Part shown: piece by piece, positions 12,060-24,400 of the stretch
Layout: each line of letters begins with the position of its first letter
Numbering within the stretch: position 1 is the first letter of the stretch
Assembly: GCA_023078555.1 (NCBI GenBank)
Contig: CM041204.1
Location: 4,308,430-4,372,429, forward strand
Direction: 5' to 3'
Source: Ulva prolifera
Taxonomy: Eukaryota > Chlorophyta > Ulvophyceae > Ulvales > Ulvaceae
DNA: 64,000 bases
The notes under the pieces: model-generated
Told to the model about the DNA's origin: nothing
What the model saw: only the letters and a program-made list of their open reading frames with translations
The model's database searches: none
Position numbers and translations under genes: made by a program

Positions 12060-15000
12060 GGCTGTACGTCTTCTGCACCCCTCCTGCTAGTCCCGCTGTC
12101 TTCCCAGAGCATTGATGACGTCTGTTTCTAAGATGACCATGTTTACGTTCGTTGAGCAGCACGATACACATGTGTTGATCACGACCGCTCCTGCCTTCTG
12201 TAGCGCTCGCAGCTGGAACTGCACGCTTTTCGTCGATGCTCCATTCTCACATTCGCCGGTGGACACCTCGGAACAGGTCGGGCGCTTCGGCTGAGCACAG
12301 AGCACACAACCTTCAACGACAGCACGAGCATTGGCACGCCTGTACACTTGCTCTCACGTGCCCACCAACACAGTGGTGGTTGTGTGGTGTTCAATCATCT
12401 TCATGTTCTTCCAGCGGTTTGTAAGGATTAGCGCACCTGACTCCCATACGGAGTCACGCCGCAACTGCTGCATGCAGACTGAGCGCTCACTGTTGAATTC
12501 TGCACTCTTTGACCGCCTGTAGGCACGGCGCTGTTCAGGTTCATGGCTTTGATCTCGACTCGTGCCTCAAGCCTTTCAGACCTTCGGTGCCGCGTATCGA
12601 CTCAACTTGCTTGTGTGGGCAAGCATCGCGCGTTGACAGGCCTCTCTAACATTCAAATAGCTGTTTGATAGGGCTGTGTCAGCGTCCAGCCTCCAATGAC
12701 GCTGCCTCTGACATTATGTGCGCATGTGACCTGGCCTTTCACACACACTCAGCCCTTCATACCGCACTGAGTTCTAAGTTGCATTCGTGTGTTGTCCAGC
12801 CCTCAGGAACAGCCTGAGGTGTGTCTGATGTCGAGCCTCATCTCAACAGCGGTGTCCCCAGAACTGCCAGTAGGTGGTTTCAATTCGGCACAATCAGTGC
12901 AGCCGAACAGGTGACATGATTCAACGGCAGCCCTGACATCATGCTGACTGCTCATGTCGCATCGTAATTTACCCACAAGTGCTTCTTGTACAAACGAATC
13001 AGACATTCGGAACTGCTACCAGCAGGTTGCAGGTGCCGGCTTTCCGTGGGCCAGCCTTGCATGGCCAAGTGCTCAGCTTGCTTGGCCACAAGTCACCATC
13101 ACCGCCAGAGACTACCCATGTTGTTGAATTTTGCCAATGCCTGGAGCATGTTACCGACCTGGCACCACCACTACAAGGTCGATGTCCAGAAAGGGTATGG
13201 CTGAGCAAATTCAGATTTACACTACCTTACTGTGTGGCCCCATCCAGAAGGGTCACACTGCAGGGGAGAACTTTCACACGATTCACACCCAAAGCAGGAG
13301 GATCATCGAGCAAACCTGCCTGCCTCCTTGCAGCTGCCGTTCGAGCACCCGCTCGTGAGAGGAGTCAAAGCCACATAACATATGGAACGCCACATACGTA
13401 ACCCCCATCTTGCAAGTGTACTGCTACTCAGAAGCGCATGGCCACCCACAGCGCTGAGCTCACAAGCTAGCCTTCACCATGCTTTTCACAGCGAATGCTG
13501 TCGCCTTTGGCAAGGGCATTGAGGTTGATGGTGAGGTATGTTTCTGGCCGGCTGAAGGCATTCATGAGCCACAGGCATCCCTGGCCGTGTGAACTCAGAT
13601 ATGTTATATGATTCTGTGGCCGCAGGCACAGGAGATGACCCTTCGTGATCCTGCCGCCAAGTGTGATGAACACAGAGAACTGGGCGGTGCAGGGGTGACG
13701 TTGGTCGCAACCCCAGGGCCACAGTCTGCAAGCAATCTTGCGCCTCAGGTCCCTGAGATAGCTGACATTCAACCGATCTAGCCTTGCGCCAGGCTGGCTA
13801 CATCCTGAGGAGAATCATGTGCCTGACTGCCATAGGCTGTTGCATCTGCAAGCACCAATCACACCAGTCGCACCCCCCACTTTGATCGCGACGCATTGGC
13901 ACCGCAAAGTGCACAAACACACACAGACCACCCCCCATTCTGCTGTTTGGGGCTGGGCGGGCATATAGGGGGCCGTTGGGAGCACGGGTGCAGCCGAATA
14001 CATGCCAGGTGCATCCGCACATGTTTCACCATGCATTTGGTGCCACCCTGTGAGGGACATGACACGCCAGATCTTCAACATAACCCATTTCGAGTTTAGA
14101 CCCAGGTGGACCTACGTGGTGGGGTGCCTGCATGGTGGTCACAAGCACATGATGGTCATGGATAGCAGCTACGGCTTGGCCTTGGCTTCATGCTCAAAAC
14201 TTGTTGCTGCCTGCCTACATTACCGGCGTAACAGGTGCCTCCGGCTGTAGAAGAACATGGGAATGTGCTATCGCTTCAGCTCACACCCATGTGCACCTCA
14301 CAACTCCATTGCAGCTAGAGCTGCGCCTGTGCTGGTGTGCTAGAAGCCTTGTACCCTGAGGACTGCATGCTGCTTGCACTGACATGCTGTGACAGCACGC
14401 TGTTCTGATTCTAAAACATGAGGTGTCGCGACATGTTGGGGGGGGGGTCCACGAGCGCCACGACCCCCTTGCCACGGCAACTGCCAGGTTGGCCGTTCTC
14501 CTACTGGTCCACGTTGCAGGTCTGGTACCATCGTCGTCCCGAACAGGCCCAGCCTCACTGTGCACCACCACGGCAATGCCACGGCAATGCCAGTCCTGTC
14601 TCTTGAATGTGGTCGCCGCGAGGGTGCGCATCTGCGGCGTTGTTTCGTTGTGACGAATGGAACTTGTTTTGACCTGTCCAACAGCATGCAGGTCGAAACG
14701 ATCGCGTCGTGGCTCTGCGAGAGGTTCCGAGCCAGGCACTGCCGTTGCCCGGGTCCCATCTCATCTCAGGACGTCCATGTCGACAGAGCACCGGCACCTA
14801 GGCCGACGTCAGTGGATTCGAGCGCATTCTGCCGGTGAAAGGCCCTTGTGTTCCCTTGGTGCACTGAGACTGGGATATGCGTGGCCCTCATGCGTGATTG
14901 CAAAGCTCGGAGGACCGCACAGACCAGGTCATACACGTGCGCGTTGGAAACGAAGGTGAAATGCTGTATGCTGCATGCGGGGTGCTGAGGCGCCTCGCCT

Positions 15001-16139
15001 GAGACATCGTTTTGGGCTCAGCTGGGAAGGGGAAAGCATATGGCCGCCCGCGACCCTCACCAGATGCACCATGTTCGACGCGAACGTCGCGACGTTCATG
15101 GCTCGATCAAGCCAACCAAGGCTGAGAACGCGTTCGAACGGTCGAGGAACTCCATGCATGGGCGAACACGTAATGCTAGCTCTCGGCATTCCGTCTACAG
15201 CTGGTCGTGAGTTCTGTAATGAACAGCCAGACCATATCATCAAAAATCTTCTGTCCGCCAGAAAGTGGCTTGAATGTAGCCGGTACCACTGGATCTGAGC
15301 CATCACGGGATATGCCGCTTCATAGCAGGTGTCAACTTCGCCCGCGTTGCATAACGGTAAACCTTGCTGACTGACCTGTCGACCATGCACTCGGGTGGAA
15401 CCCTGTCATCCTTTGTCTGAGCTTTTGTGCCAGCAGTTGACACAGGAAACGTTCTCACGCGACTTCGCGCTAAACAGTGGATCATTTTCAGTGTAGCAAG
15501 CGGCTGAAATCAGCAATTTACGCTGTAAAGCTCGTTTACGTCGCACTTACGCAAGCTGCGGTCGATGATGGACGCTAGTATGCATGCTGCCGCCCTTGCG
15601 CGTGGATCGCAGTGACATGCCCCAACGCTGACGTTTGACGCAAGTGTATGCTACCAGATCGAACGGTGGCCAGGCGTGGCGAATGACAACATCAGGCCGT
15701 CACAATGGGCAACAAATTAAATGAGTCTCCGCAGACACCTCGCCGGCAGCACTAGCGCTATTCAAAATCTAAAACAGTGTGGTGCAAGCCGCGCTGCGAC
15801 CACTTATCTGTAGATGTCAACCTGGCACACATTGCTGTGATCCCATCACCACATGTGGTACATCCCGGAAAGGTACGGCGAGCAGCCTGGATGCCTGCCA
15901 CTAACCTTGCAGGCAACAGTGAAACTAGCGCAGCGCTGCTGAATCGTCGTTCGGCAAGCATCACCTGGAAGCTCCGATAGGCCATTAGTAAAACGGCAGC
16001 AGTGCAAACTGCAACCCACCTGCATGGCGCATCACCCTGGCTGTTCGTACAGAGCCATGCGTGGAACCGGCGACCGCTGCTCCTGTAGCATGATGCCATA
16101 ACTCCCATCAAGCCGTTTACAAGAGAAGTATTCGCTGTC
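12060..16139. other. Gene-poor divergent intergenic region
   Basis: About 4 kb separate the RPC9-like gene (-) from the bZIP gene (+), so promoters of both should lie here. Open frames are short and overlap on both strands without family similarity. A G10 run at 14438-14447 would be a C run on the minus strand, the orientation seen in the introns of genes here, so a minus-strand gene in this stretch cannot be excluded. Confidence 0.4.
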
Positions 16140-19100
16140 ATGGAAGGTGACGGTAGAGGCAGTCAAGATCGACGCATGTCCGGTGCTCCCTCGATGCCCC
16201 GTTCCGGACCGGGTATGAGCGACAGTGACCTTGGTCGACTCAATGTTTCTTTGGGAATGCTAGATGCGGGGTCGCTGCTGGCAGCACAGGCTTTGCATGG
16301 TGCGATCCAGGCGGTGCGGTGTCGCAGGCCAGCGGGTATCGATCCTCACCTGCGACGCCCACAGCCAGTCATCTGTCACGCCGATGGCCTGCCAAGCGCA
16401 TGCAACCTTTGTTCCTCTTAACTGTGTTGGCATCGAAGCGATTCGTGCGACGACTTGTCGCTTCCCTTACCGCCATGGCAGTTTTCTTCTAAACAAGCAG
16501 TCAGCCATTGCAGGTTGGCCTGGACAGCTACAGGATCCCACAACACTCCGTGCGCTCCAGCACAATCTACAGCAGCAGCTCAGACAGCCTTCTGAGTCGC
16601 CCATACATCCATCAGGCGGTCAATTTCCCACCAGCTCGTCCCTGTTCAACAATCCTTACGCCCCACCATCATCCCAGCCCCGCCACACACACAACCTCTC
16701 CCAGTATGGCAACCCCTCACACAAGCCCCCTCCACCAGACCTACGCCCACCTCACATCCAGCAGCCGCACGCAGCGCCCTCGAACCCGACGTCTGCCCCG
16801 TCCCAGGCTCCGTTCGGCATCAATGCCCTGGGCAGCTCCCTGCTCAACCTGAACAACCCGCTATCCGGTCTCAGCGCTCTTCAGCCCTCCGGCCATGGAG
16901 GCCATACGGACATTGCAGCTCTCATGGCGACGCCGCAGTCCGGCCAAGACATGTCATCACATCAGCAGTTCCCCCCCGGCTTTGGCCAGCACGCAGGCGG
17001 CCCGTCCCCAACGGGCCAGTTCTCCCCGTCAGGCCAGATGCCAGGCTTCGGAGGGCCTGCTGGAGGCGCCCAGGTCTCCCTACGCGGCAACCCCGGGGAC
17101 ATCGGCATGCCCGGGGGGGCTCCTGGCCCGGCCGATACTCACCTCAGCGGCCCCGGGGGAATGGCGGGAATGCTCGCGGGCAGCGGCGGCAGCGGAGGGG
17201 CCCACGACTTCCGGCAGCAGATCTCGACAGGGTACGGCGCCGGGCCGCTCGGGCAGCACGGCGGCGGCGGAGGCACTTCTGCAGGGATCGCATCTCTCGC
17301 ATCGCTGCTAGGCAACTTTGTGCCGACAGACCCCCGCGGAGGAGACGGGGCCCAGGGCACGGGCCTCGAGATTACAGCGGCCGGCCAGGAGCCTGGAGGG
17401 CCTGGAGGCAGAGGCGGCGGTGGACTTGGCATTGAGGGACTCGGGACTGGCGCCCGCGGCATGTCCCCCCCCCCCCCCCCCCCCCCCCCGCATGCATGCA
17501 TGAACATGGTTATTCATCCTCATGCAATGGTGGTGACTGCAGTGCACAGCGTAGCAGGGTGAGGCATGCATGAAAGCTGCGCAGTCGCTGTGATGGCGCA
17601 GATTTCTGAGAGGGCACGGTGCAAGCTTTGCGGGTGCTGTGTGCAGGCGGCAAGGGGGGCCAGGAGGGCACGGCGCCGAAGCGTGCAAGGCACACGTACC
17701 GCGCCGGCGGCTCGAGCACGGGCGGCCCGGCGACCTCGGAGGGCGGCTCGGAGGGGGCCGGCAAGAGCAAAGACAAGTCGAAGGACGACGACAAGGCGCT
17801 GAGCCTGGTGGAGAAGCGGCTGAAGCAGAACCGCGAGGCTGCGCGGCGGTCGCGCGAGCGCAAGCGCCACCTCAAGGAGGAGCTGCGCCGGCGCATGCCG
17901 GTGCTGCAGAAGCAGCACGACGAGATGGCGGCGGAGGTGGACGAGCTGATGAAGAGCATGTGGGTGCGCTGTTGACGTGTTACACGGACCACGCCAAAGA
18001 GGCAGGCAGTTGCGTGGGTGTGGGTTTGGCTGGTGATTGGATGCCTCTGCCGACGTAGGGAACGGGCAGCCCGGGAGGGGGCGTGGGCGCTGGACGGCTG
18101 TACTGTGGATTACCATGTTGCCTGGCAAAAGCCTGCACGGCGGCTTTGTCGGCCGTGGTCGCCGCGGCTGTGCTGCCGCAGCTGCCTTACATGGCACGGA
18201 CGGCATGAGGCGGTAGCACAAGCCTGTAGCTGCTGTGCACTCTGCTGCAGTGGATCCTGAACAGGTCACAGGGCAATGCAGTTGCGGGGTGGGTGTCGCC
18301 TTGCTGGAATGGCAAGTGTGGGCTGCAGCTGGAAATCTGCGCAGGCCACGGTAGCTGCACCAGAGCAGTTGCAAAGCCTCGGCCTCAGATGACCCCTGTA
18401 TGCCACTCTGCCATGTGTGCTTTCTGCCGTGTGCATCTGCTGGTGCAGTCATGCAGATGTTTTCACACACCAGGTGCTCAGTTTGTGCCCTCAGTTTGTG
18501 GTACTCATCAGGAGCGTGCCAGGCCATCCATGAGTACACAACCCTGTGCACTGGTGCTGCCTGAGGCTGACTCATCTGAAGAGCGCCTCCTGTTGCTCAA
18601 GGGCTGGGAAGCTGATCTGCCAGTCTGACCTCCATGACCTGGAACTGGGAACCTACAGGTGCCACTGGGAACTCCCAGCATTCCCCACACCTCATGGCCC
18701 CTGTGCACAGCTGCACACCCACTCATCCAGCCCCAAGCACACAGTCAGCGCCGCACCACACCCCACCATTTCGCCGTCTCCAAGCGTCAGCCCCTGTCCA
18801 CAACCGGGAAACAAAATCACACAACTCCCAGGGGGCGGGTGCTTGCCCGGCCTCATTGTGGTGCTCCAAAGCGCAACATCAACGGCGGGTGTGCGAATGC
18901 AGAGCAACGTGAGCAAGATCCTCTCCGTCGAGATGCAGACCCTGATGCTGCACCAGAGCGTGTACTGCGAGCGCTGCATGGGCCTGGCGTCGCTGATGGA
19001 GAGCACGGACGACAAGGCCCTCGCGGCGGGGCTCGACGGCGTCGACGCCGCGTGGAGCGACGTCCTCGCGTCGTTTGAGGGCGTCAAGTCCGGCTACGGC

Positions 19101-19938
19101 ATGTTCATGCTGTTCAACAGCATGAATGCGCCGCCGGCGCACCAGATGTGGTACCAGCTCGGCGGCATCAAGCTCACGTACGTCGTCCGGACCTTCCTGC
19201 AGCTGCCGTGGGGGACAAAGGTGCTTGACGGCGAGACGCGCGCCGCGCTCACGCGCCTCGTGGAGAGCTGGGCCTTCCACGAAAGCTTGCTGGAGCAGGG
19301 GAAGCGGCTGCTGCAGCAGGGGTTCCTGGACGCGTGCATCACCATGGCGCGCCTGCAGCGCCAGATCCCGCAGGCGCCGGTGCCCCCGAACATCCTCGGC
19401 CACCTGGACACGCTCGCGGTCATCCTCTCGAACGACGTCGGCTTGCGCAAGCAGATCATGGCCACGCTGCGCAAGATGCTGCCGCTGCGGCAAATGTGCC
19501 TGCTGCTCGTTGTGCAGGCGCGCCCCCCCCCCCCCCCCCCCCCCCCCATACCATGAGTACATCAGAAATGCCCCGTGTATTGTTCGTGCCTGTTTGTACC
19601 TGGGTGTGAGAGACGTCTCGGGGTAAATGGTTGCGGATGCTGGCATGTTGGACTCCGAGTCGGCGTTCAGGTGCTCTGTCGTGTGCCGATGCATGAGCAA
19701 TCCCTGGGGTGTGTGCACTGCTGTGCATGCTTGTGGCTGTGTGGTGAGATTGGCGTGTGCCTGTGCAGGCTGCGTTGCTAGAGAGCCAGGCTCCAGTGCA
19801 TGCACTGGCCAGTGACCCAGGGATGCCGATGGGGATGGGTCCGTAGCAGTCCAGGCTTTACAGCTGCGGGAGGGCAGCCGATGTTCGTCAAGCATGGGCG
19901 CCATTTGGGCAGCAGTGCACGCTGCGCCTTTGTCCTGA
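16140..19938 (+). CDS. bZIP transcription factor with TGA/DOG1-like C-terminal region
   Basis: Exon 1 (16140-16299) starts MEGDGRGSQDRRMSGAP and splices in phase 1 to exon 2 (from 16514), a long Pro/Gln/Gly/Ser-rich region typical of an activation domain. Exon 3 (about 17647-17963) holds the bZIP: basic region LKQNREAARRSRERKRHLKE with the invariant N-x7-R, then a short coiled coil. Exon 4 (18903-19511, phase 0) encodes about 200 helical residues, among them FNSMNAPPAHQMWYQLGGIK, which parallels the SGMWKTPAERCFLWIGGF core of DOG1/TGA factors, and LRKMLPLRQMCLLLV. Exon 5 (19855-19938) ends MGAIWAAVHAAPLS, matching the family's RALSSLWAAR tail. TGA factors bind TGACG elements in the nucleus. 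The exon 2/3 junction near 17462-17664 is not resolved because it falls at a C25 tract. Confidence 0.75.
17465..17489 (+). repeat. Poly-C tract (C25), bZIP intron 2
   Basis: Twenty-five consecutive C on the coding strand follow the last glycine-rich codons of exon 2, then GCATGCATGCATGAAC. It must be intronic because translation would give only prolines and the family-like sequence resumes near 17650. Confidence 0.9.
19523..19547 (+). repeat. Poly-C tract (C25), bZIP intron 4
   Basis: Twenty-five C begin 11 bases after the GTGCAG donor of intron 4 (19512-19854). The length equals that of the tract in intron 2 of the same gene. Confidence 0.9.
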
Positions 19939-21482
19939 AAGGGCACAGAATGAAGCATGGGAGTATGCATGAGCTTTGCGGGCGTTTTGCCTCTGTTTCT
20001 GTTGAGCCTCTGCTGCCAGCGCCGGCTGTGGAGGTGGCCATGGTCCGGCGGACGGTGCATGCCGATCCGCTTTGCCGTGTCACTGCCCGTCACGTGGACA
20101 GTTGTACAAGTTTCTTTGTTTACGCGCAAGTGAGCCGGGCATGTCGTCCAGGTATAGACAACGGGCAGACTCTGATGTGCCTGCCCAGTACAGATGGCTT
20201 GCTTGGAGCGATCAGTGCGCATAATGTAGCAACCCTTGCAAGGATGATAGTGCTGAGTGGCCTCGAGGATGGCGTGGTACTGAGTGAGTCGTGGTGGTGG
20301 GTTTCAGCGAATTTGATTTGCGCACACATGATTTCTGTGGTGTGGCGCCGTGGCAGCAGCTGCACTGTGTGGCCGCCTGGAGGTAGGCGCAGCGAGGGAG
20401 CTTGGACCTTTTTGGGGGGCACTGTACCAGCACTGCTGCCGTTCATACAGGGCGGTCTTGACGGAAGATGTGAACGGTAGTCACCGTTGTGTCTGGTGGT
20501 ACACTCCGCCGTTGCGCAGTTGGAGTCAGGTGAGCAGATTCCTTGGGTAGTGCTTGACAGGATGGCCTGGATCTGTTCAACAAGGCGCCACTACGCTATT
20601 GCAATTCTAAGGAATACCTTCCTCACGATGTAAGTGTCAGTGTATCAATTCAACTCGAACTTCTGTGACCTCGTTTGGACCTACTCCGCGACGGAGCAGG
20701 CGGTTTGAATGACATTAAGGTAGACATGTGGCAGCATATTCATTTGAACATGACCTCACAGCTCACTTCCCGCCGGAAGGATGTACGACTGTCGGGACGA
20801 ACGGGTGCGTCAGCCTCTACGTGCAGCACTTCGCAGGTCGGACCTCCACCTGCCGCCTCTCCCGTCTCTAGAATCAGCTTCATTGTTCCGTCATAAAGTC
20901 CCCATGTGTGCTGTTGAGGGCGTGGAAGGTCAGGTGATCTACTGCTCAGCGTTGGCCGTTCAAATTGAATCGATTCGCACCGGGTGACACATGCATCGTG
21001 TGCTTGCCACGCCAGCTGTCAAGCCATGAAGACCTCATCGCGGTGTGCTATTTGCACAGAATCTCTCACTCATTTGAGGCAATGTCCCCTGCCATTCACC
21101 CGTCTTGTCCCTCTTCCTCTATCAATTCTGTGACTGCTTGCCTCCTGTAAGTCAGCGCTTCTACCGCCACAGATAGATCCAGTATAAATCACATTATAAT
21201 TCTTGCTGTGACAGACTGGTTTTGAATCCTGCTTTCCCCTTGCATAGAAGCAATGTACACAGCCCGGATTCAATGTTCGAGCACTGAACGGGTCTCCGGA
21301 CGTTTCAGGTGCGAGGATATGCCACCGAGATTTTCAAAGCTTCGTATGTATGCTAATTCTAGCTGCCTCACACGGTGGTTGTGCGCGTGGCCTCGGACCG
21401 CGCTGCTGCATGAACTGCTCTGCAAGGAAATGGATGCGAAGGAAGACTGCAAGAATGTGCGTTCGCATCTGGTTCTATGCAG
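19939..21482. other. Gap between the bZIP and ABC1 kinase genes
   Basis: This tandem interval should hold the bZIP 3' untranslated region and the ABC1 kinase promoter and 5' exons. The first coding exon of the kinase may begin near 21318-21350, where ATG codons open Arg/Ser-rich frames, but I could not choose between them. Confidence 0.4.
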
Positions 21483-24400
21483 GCTCGACTATTCACGAAT
21501 TCGGTCTCCTTCTAGTCGATTGGAGTCTCTGGTCTCGCCTCCCAAAGCTAGTGCCGACCAAGTCCCGGCACATCACGTAGCGGACGCCCTGCACACTTTG
21601 GCTGCAACGGACGCCCTTGATCATGCAGCTTCATCTGTCTCGTCAATCTACACGTATCTGGTCGGTAAGGTTACGCCAGTTTGGACATGCGCACAGAGCC
21701 AACCAGCATGCTTCGAGTGCTCGCCTCAATTGATACCTGATTCTGACAGAATTTGAAAGCCACATGAGCGCAAAAAGAAAGGCATGGCCTATGATAAACA
21801 AATGATCACCCGGTCTGCTGCAGGAGATGGCTCTGTAAATTTGGACGAAGAGCAAGTTCTGAAGCTCGCTGATGCGTTGGGTACATTAGATGGTGCATCT
21901 ACCTGTGTCTCAAATGCTTGCTCGACTCTAGTAGACGGGGTGCAATCTGCTGCGGCATCAACAGCTGATGTTCAATTTGACTCAGGTCCCACGACCGCAT
22001 CTCACATTTTCTCTCAACTGGGCTCTCTCGTGCACGCTAAGCTCGCTACGCTGCAGTCCGTTGACCCGGAATCCGTCCAGTCACTTTCAGAATCCATGTC
22101 ACAAGTCGTGGAAGCCATGGACACAGCGCTCAATGCCGAAGCTGCAGAATCTGTGTCATTGGCATTGACAGGAATCACCACATATATCCTGGCCATCCAG
22201 CAGCAGTTGACAGATCCCACTTCTGCGCCGATGGCAGTGCAAGCCATGCAACTATTCTCCGCACCGTTTGCTCACGGAACACAAGGTGCAGAATCTTTTT
22301 AATAATACATCATCTTTCCTGCCGATTCATGTCCCACAACGGAGATGGCACTCGATGTCCGGGGTGGTCAAATGCACACCATCAGAAGCTGGCAAGGGTG
22401 GCGCGCGCCAACCTGCCGGTTCATTGGCCAGCATAGTCTCGGAGTCCACTGAATACAACGCAACCAGAACAGCGCAGCCATGCTGTACCTGCATCGTGAT
22501 GTCAGGCCAAATTACCTTGAGATCTGAACTCAACAAATAACAGGGATTCTAGCGCTGCCATTGACAGGCATGTGCTGGAGGATGCAGCAAGTGGTTGCAC
22601 TGCCTTAAGCAGTGCTGTTCCTCTGCGATTGTGACAACGTTGTGACTCCACAGCACTGCTTGCAGAGCAAGTTGGGCTTGACTCAATTCTGAAGCTCACT
22701 GTGGCTGTCACGGCACTCATTATGGTGTCTCTGCCGCGCACGGATGGCGCGGTATCGGCCGCGCCCCTGCAGCAGCCGCCGTCTGTATACGACCCTGCGG
22801 AACTAAAAGCATACTTTTCCACTCGACCCACATCAGTACTGCAGCGACAGGCTGAAGTGGCATCAAAGCTCTCTTCGTTCGTGGTGGCTTTGCTGGCAGA
22901 TTGGCGCCTGGGAGCCTGGGAGCGCAACATGCCTGCCAGGGCTTCGTGGTTGCGCTCCATCTTCGAATCCCTGGGGCCGGCCTACGTCAAAATCGCGCAG
23001 GCACTCAGCACACGCGTAGACCTGCTGCCGGATCCGTACCTCGAGGAGTTTGCCAAGCTGCAGGACAATGTGCCTCCGTTTGCAACTACGCAAGCGAGGG
23101 CCCTACTCGAGGAGCAGCTTGGACAAAGCATTGACCAGGTGTGCCACCATGTTTCCAGGTGTCAAGGGTTGTACATAAGATTGGGCTACATGTCATATTC
23201 GGAACCAAAGGAATTCCGACACGACGCTATGCACATGAGGGACTTGGCCGCAGCAAACAGGATCAGGGGCGAACGACTACTTTTGTACTGGGAGCGTAAC
23301 GATGTTTGGGTCGACAGTTGGGCGGATCAGACGTGCCTTTGTGCATGCAAACTTGAGCGAACACGTGTGGGTCTCAAGAGATGATGAGATTGCCTGCGGG
23401 AGCAGTGCAACCAGAGCTTTGGACTGATGCGATCGGGCATGTAATACCTTAAAGAAGTTCACAGAGATCATCTTCTGTGGGTTGGCGCATGCCATATGGG
23501 GCAGTTTTTACGCAAAGTCTGAAGTTTCAGCTCATGAAGTCACCGCTGCCTTCGCCGAGCCGCCTGGGGCATGCATCTAGCATACATAGTGCCTTGCAGC
23601 GCAGTTGCGGACTGCCACCTGAGGCTCAAGGCCCGAGCGATGCCCATGCGGCATGCCGACAACTTGCAGTGTGCTGGACGCTGCACCAAGATGCTCCAAA
23701 CACAGCATGTGCAGTGGACCTCCGACAGGGTGACTGCAAAGGATGGCAGTGTGCAGGTGTTTCTCGCCTTCTCAGCACAGCCGGTGGCGTCGGCGTCGCT
23801 GGGGCAAGTGTACCAGGCGACACTTCGGCCAGAGTTCGGGGGCGGCTGCGTTGCGGTCAAGGTGCAGCGGCCGGGCGTGATGGAGCATGTGGCCCTGGAC
23901 ACGCTGCTCATGCGGGGCGCCACCGAGATCGTGTCGGCAGTGCCCTACTTCTCAGACAGCTGGTGTGAGGTCCTTGATGACTGGGCGAGTCGGTTTTTCC
24001 AGGTGTGCGACGGAGATTGTCAGTCGCTAGGGCACGGGCTTAATGTGGTGTTAACAGTGTCTAAGACGAGAGTCTCCAGCAGGAGGGCTGGTGTGTCCAG
24101 GCGTCGATGGGCACTGCATGAGAGGAATAGGCGACCGCTGACCTCACGCCTGAGTGGTGTTCATCATGCGCACACGTGGCTTGCATAGACACCTCCAGCG
24201 GAGCCACTGCAGGCTACTACTGCCTTGCAGAGCTTGTCCCCGATCGCTGTGGGAAGGCTGCAGTCGGCTGTTTTGTTGCTCCTATTTTGGAGAATCTGGT
24301 TACCGGAAGTTCATGCTGTGCATCTGCAGGAAATGGACTACCAGCGTGAGGCAATCAACATGATCAAATTCAAGGAGACAATGGTCAGCATGCCAGCTAT

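Noticed and set aside
12430-12470. A tRNA-like string (TAGCGCACCTGACTCCCATACGG)
   Set aside because: It resembles a D-arm and anticodon-arm junction, but no T-loop GTTCRA or acceptor stem follows within tRNA distance.
15758-16141. A 127-codon minus-strand frame whose ATG overlaps the bZIP start codon
   Set aside because: No family similarity; the overlap comes from the CATG palindrome, and the frame lies where the bZIP promoter is expected.
18879-20222. A 447-codon minus-strand frame across the bZIP exons
   Set aside because: It mirrors the GC-rich bZIP exon 4; the plus strand has the conserved family sequence and in-phase splices.
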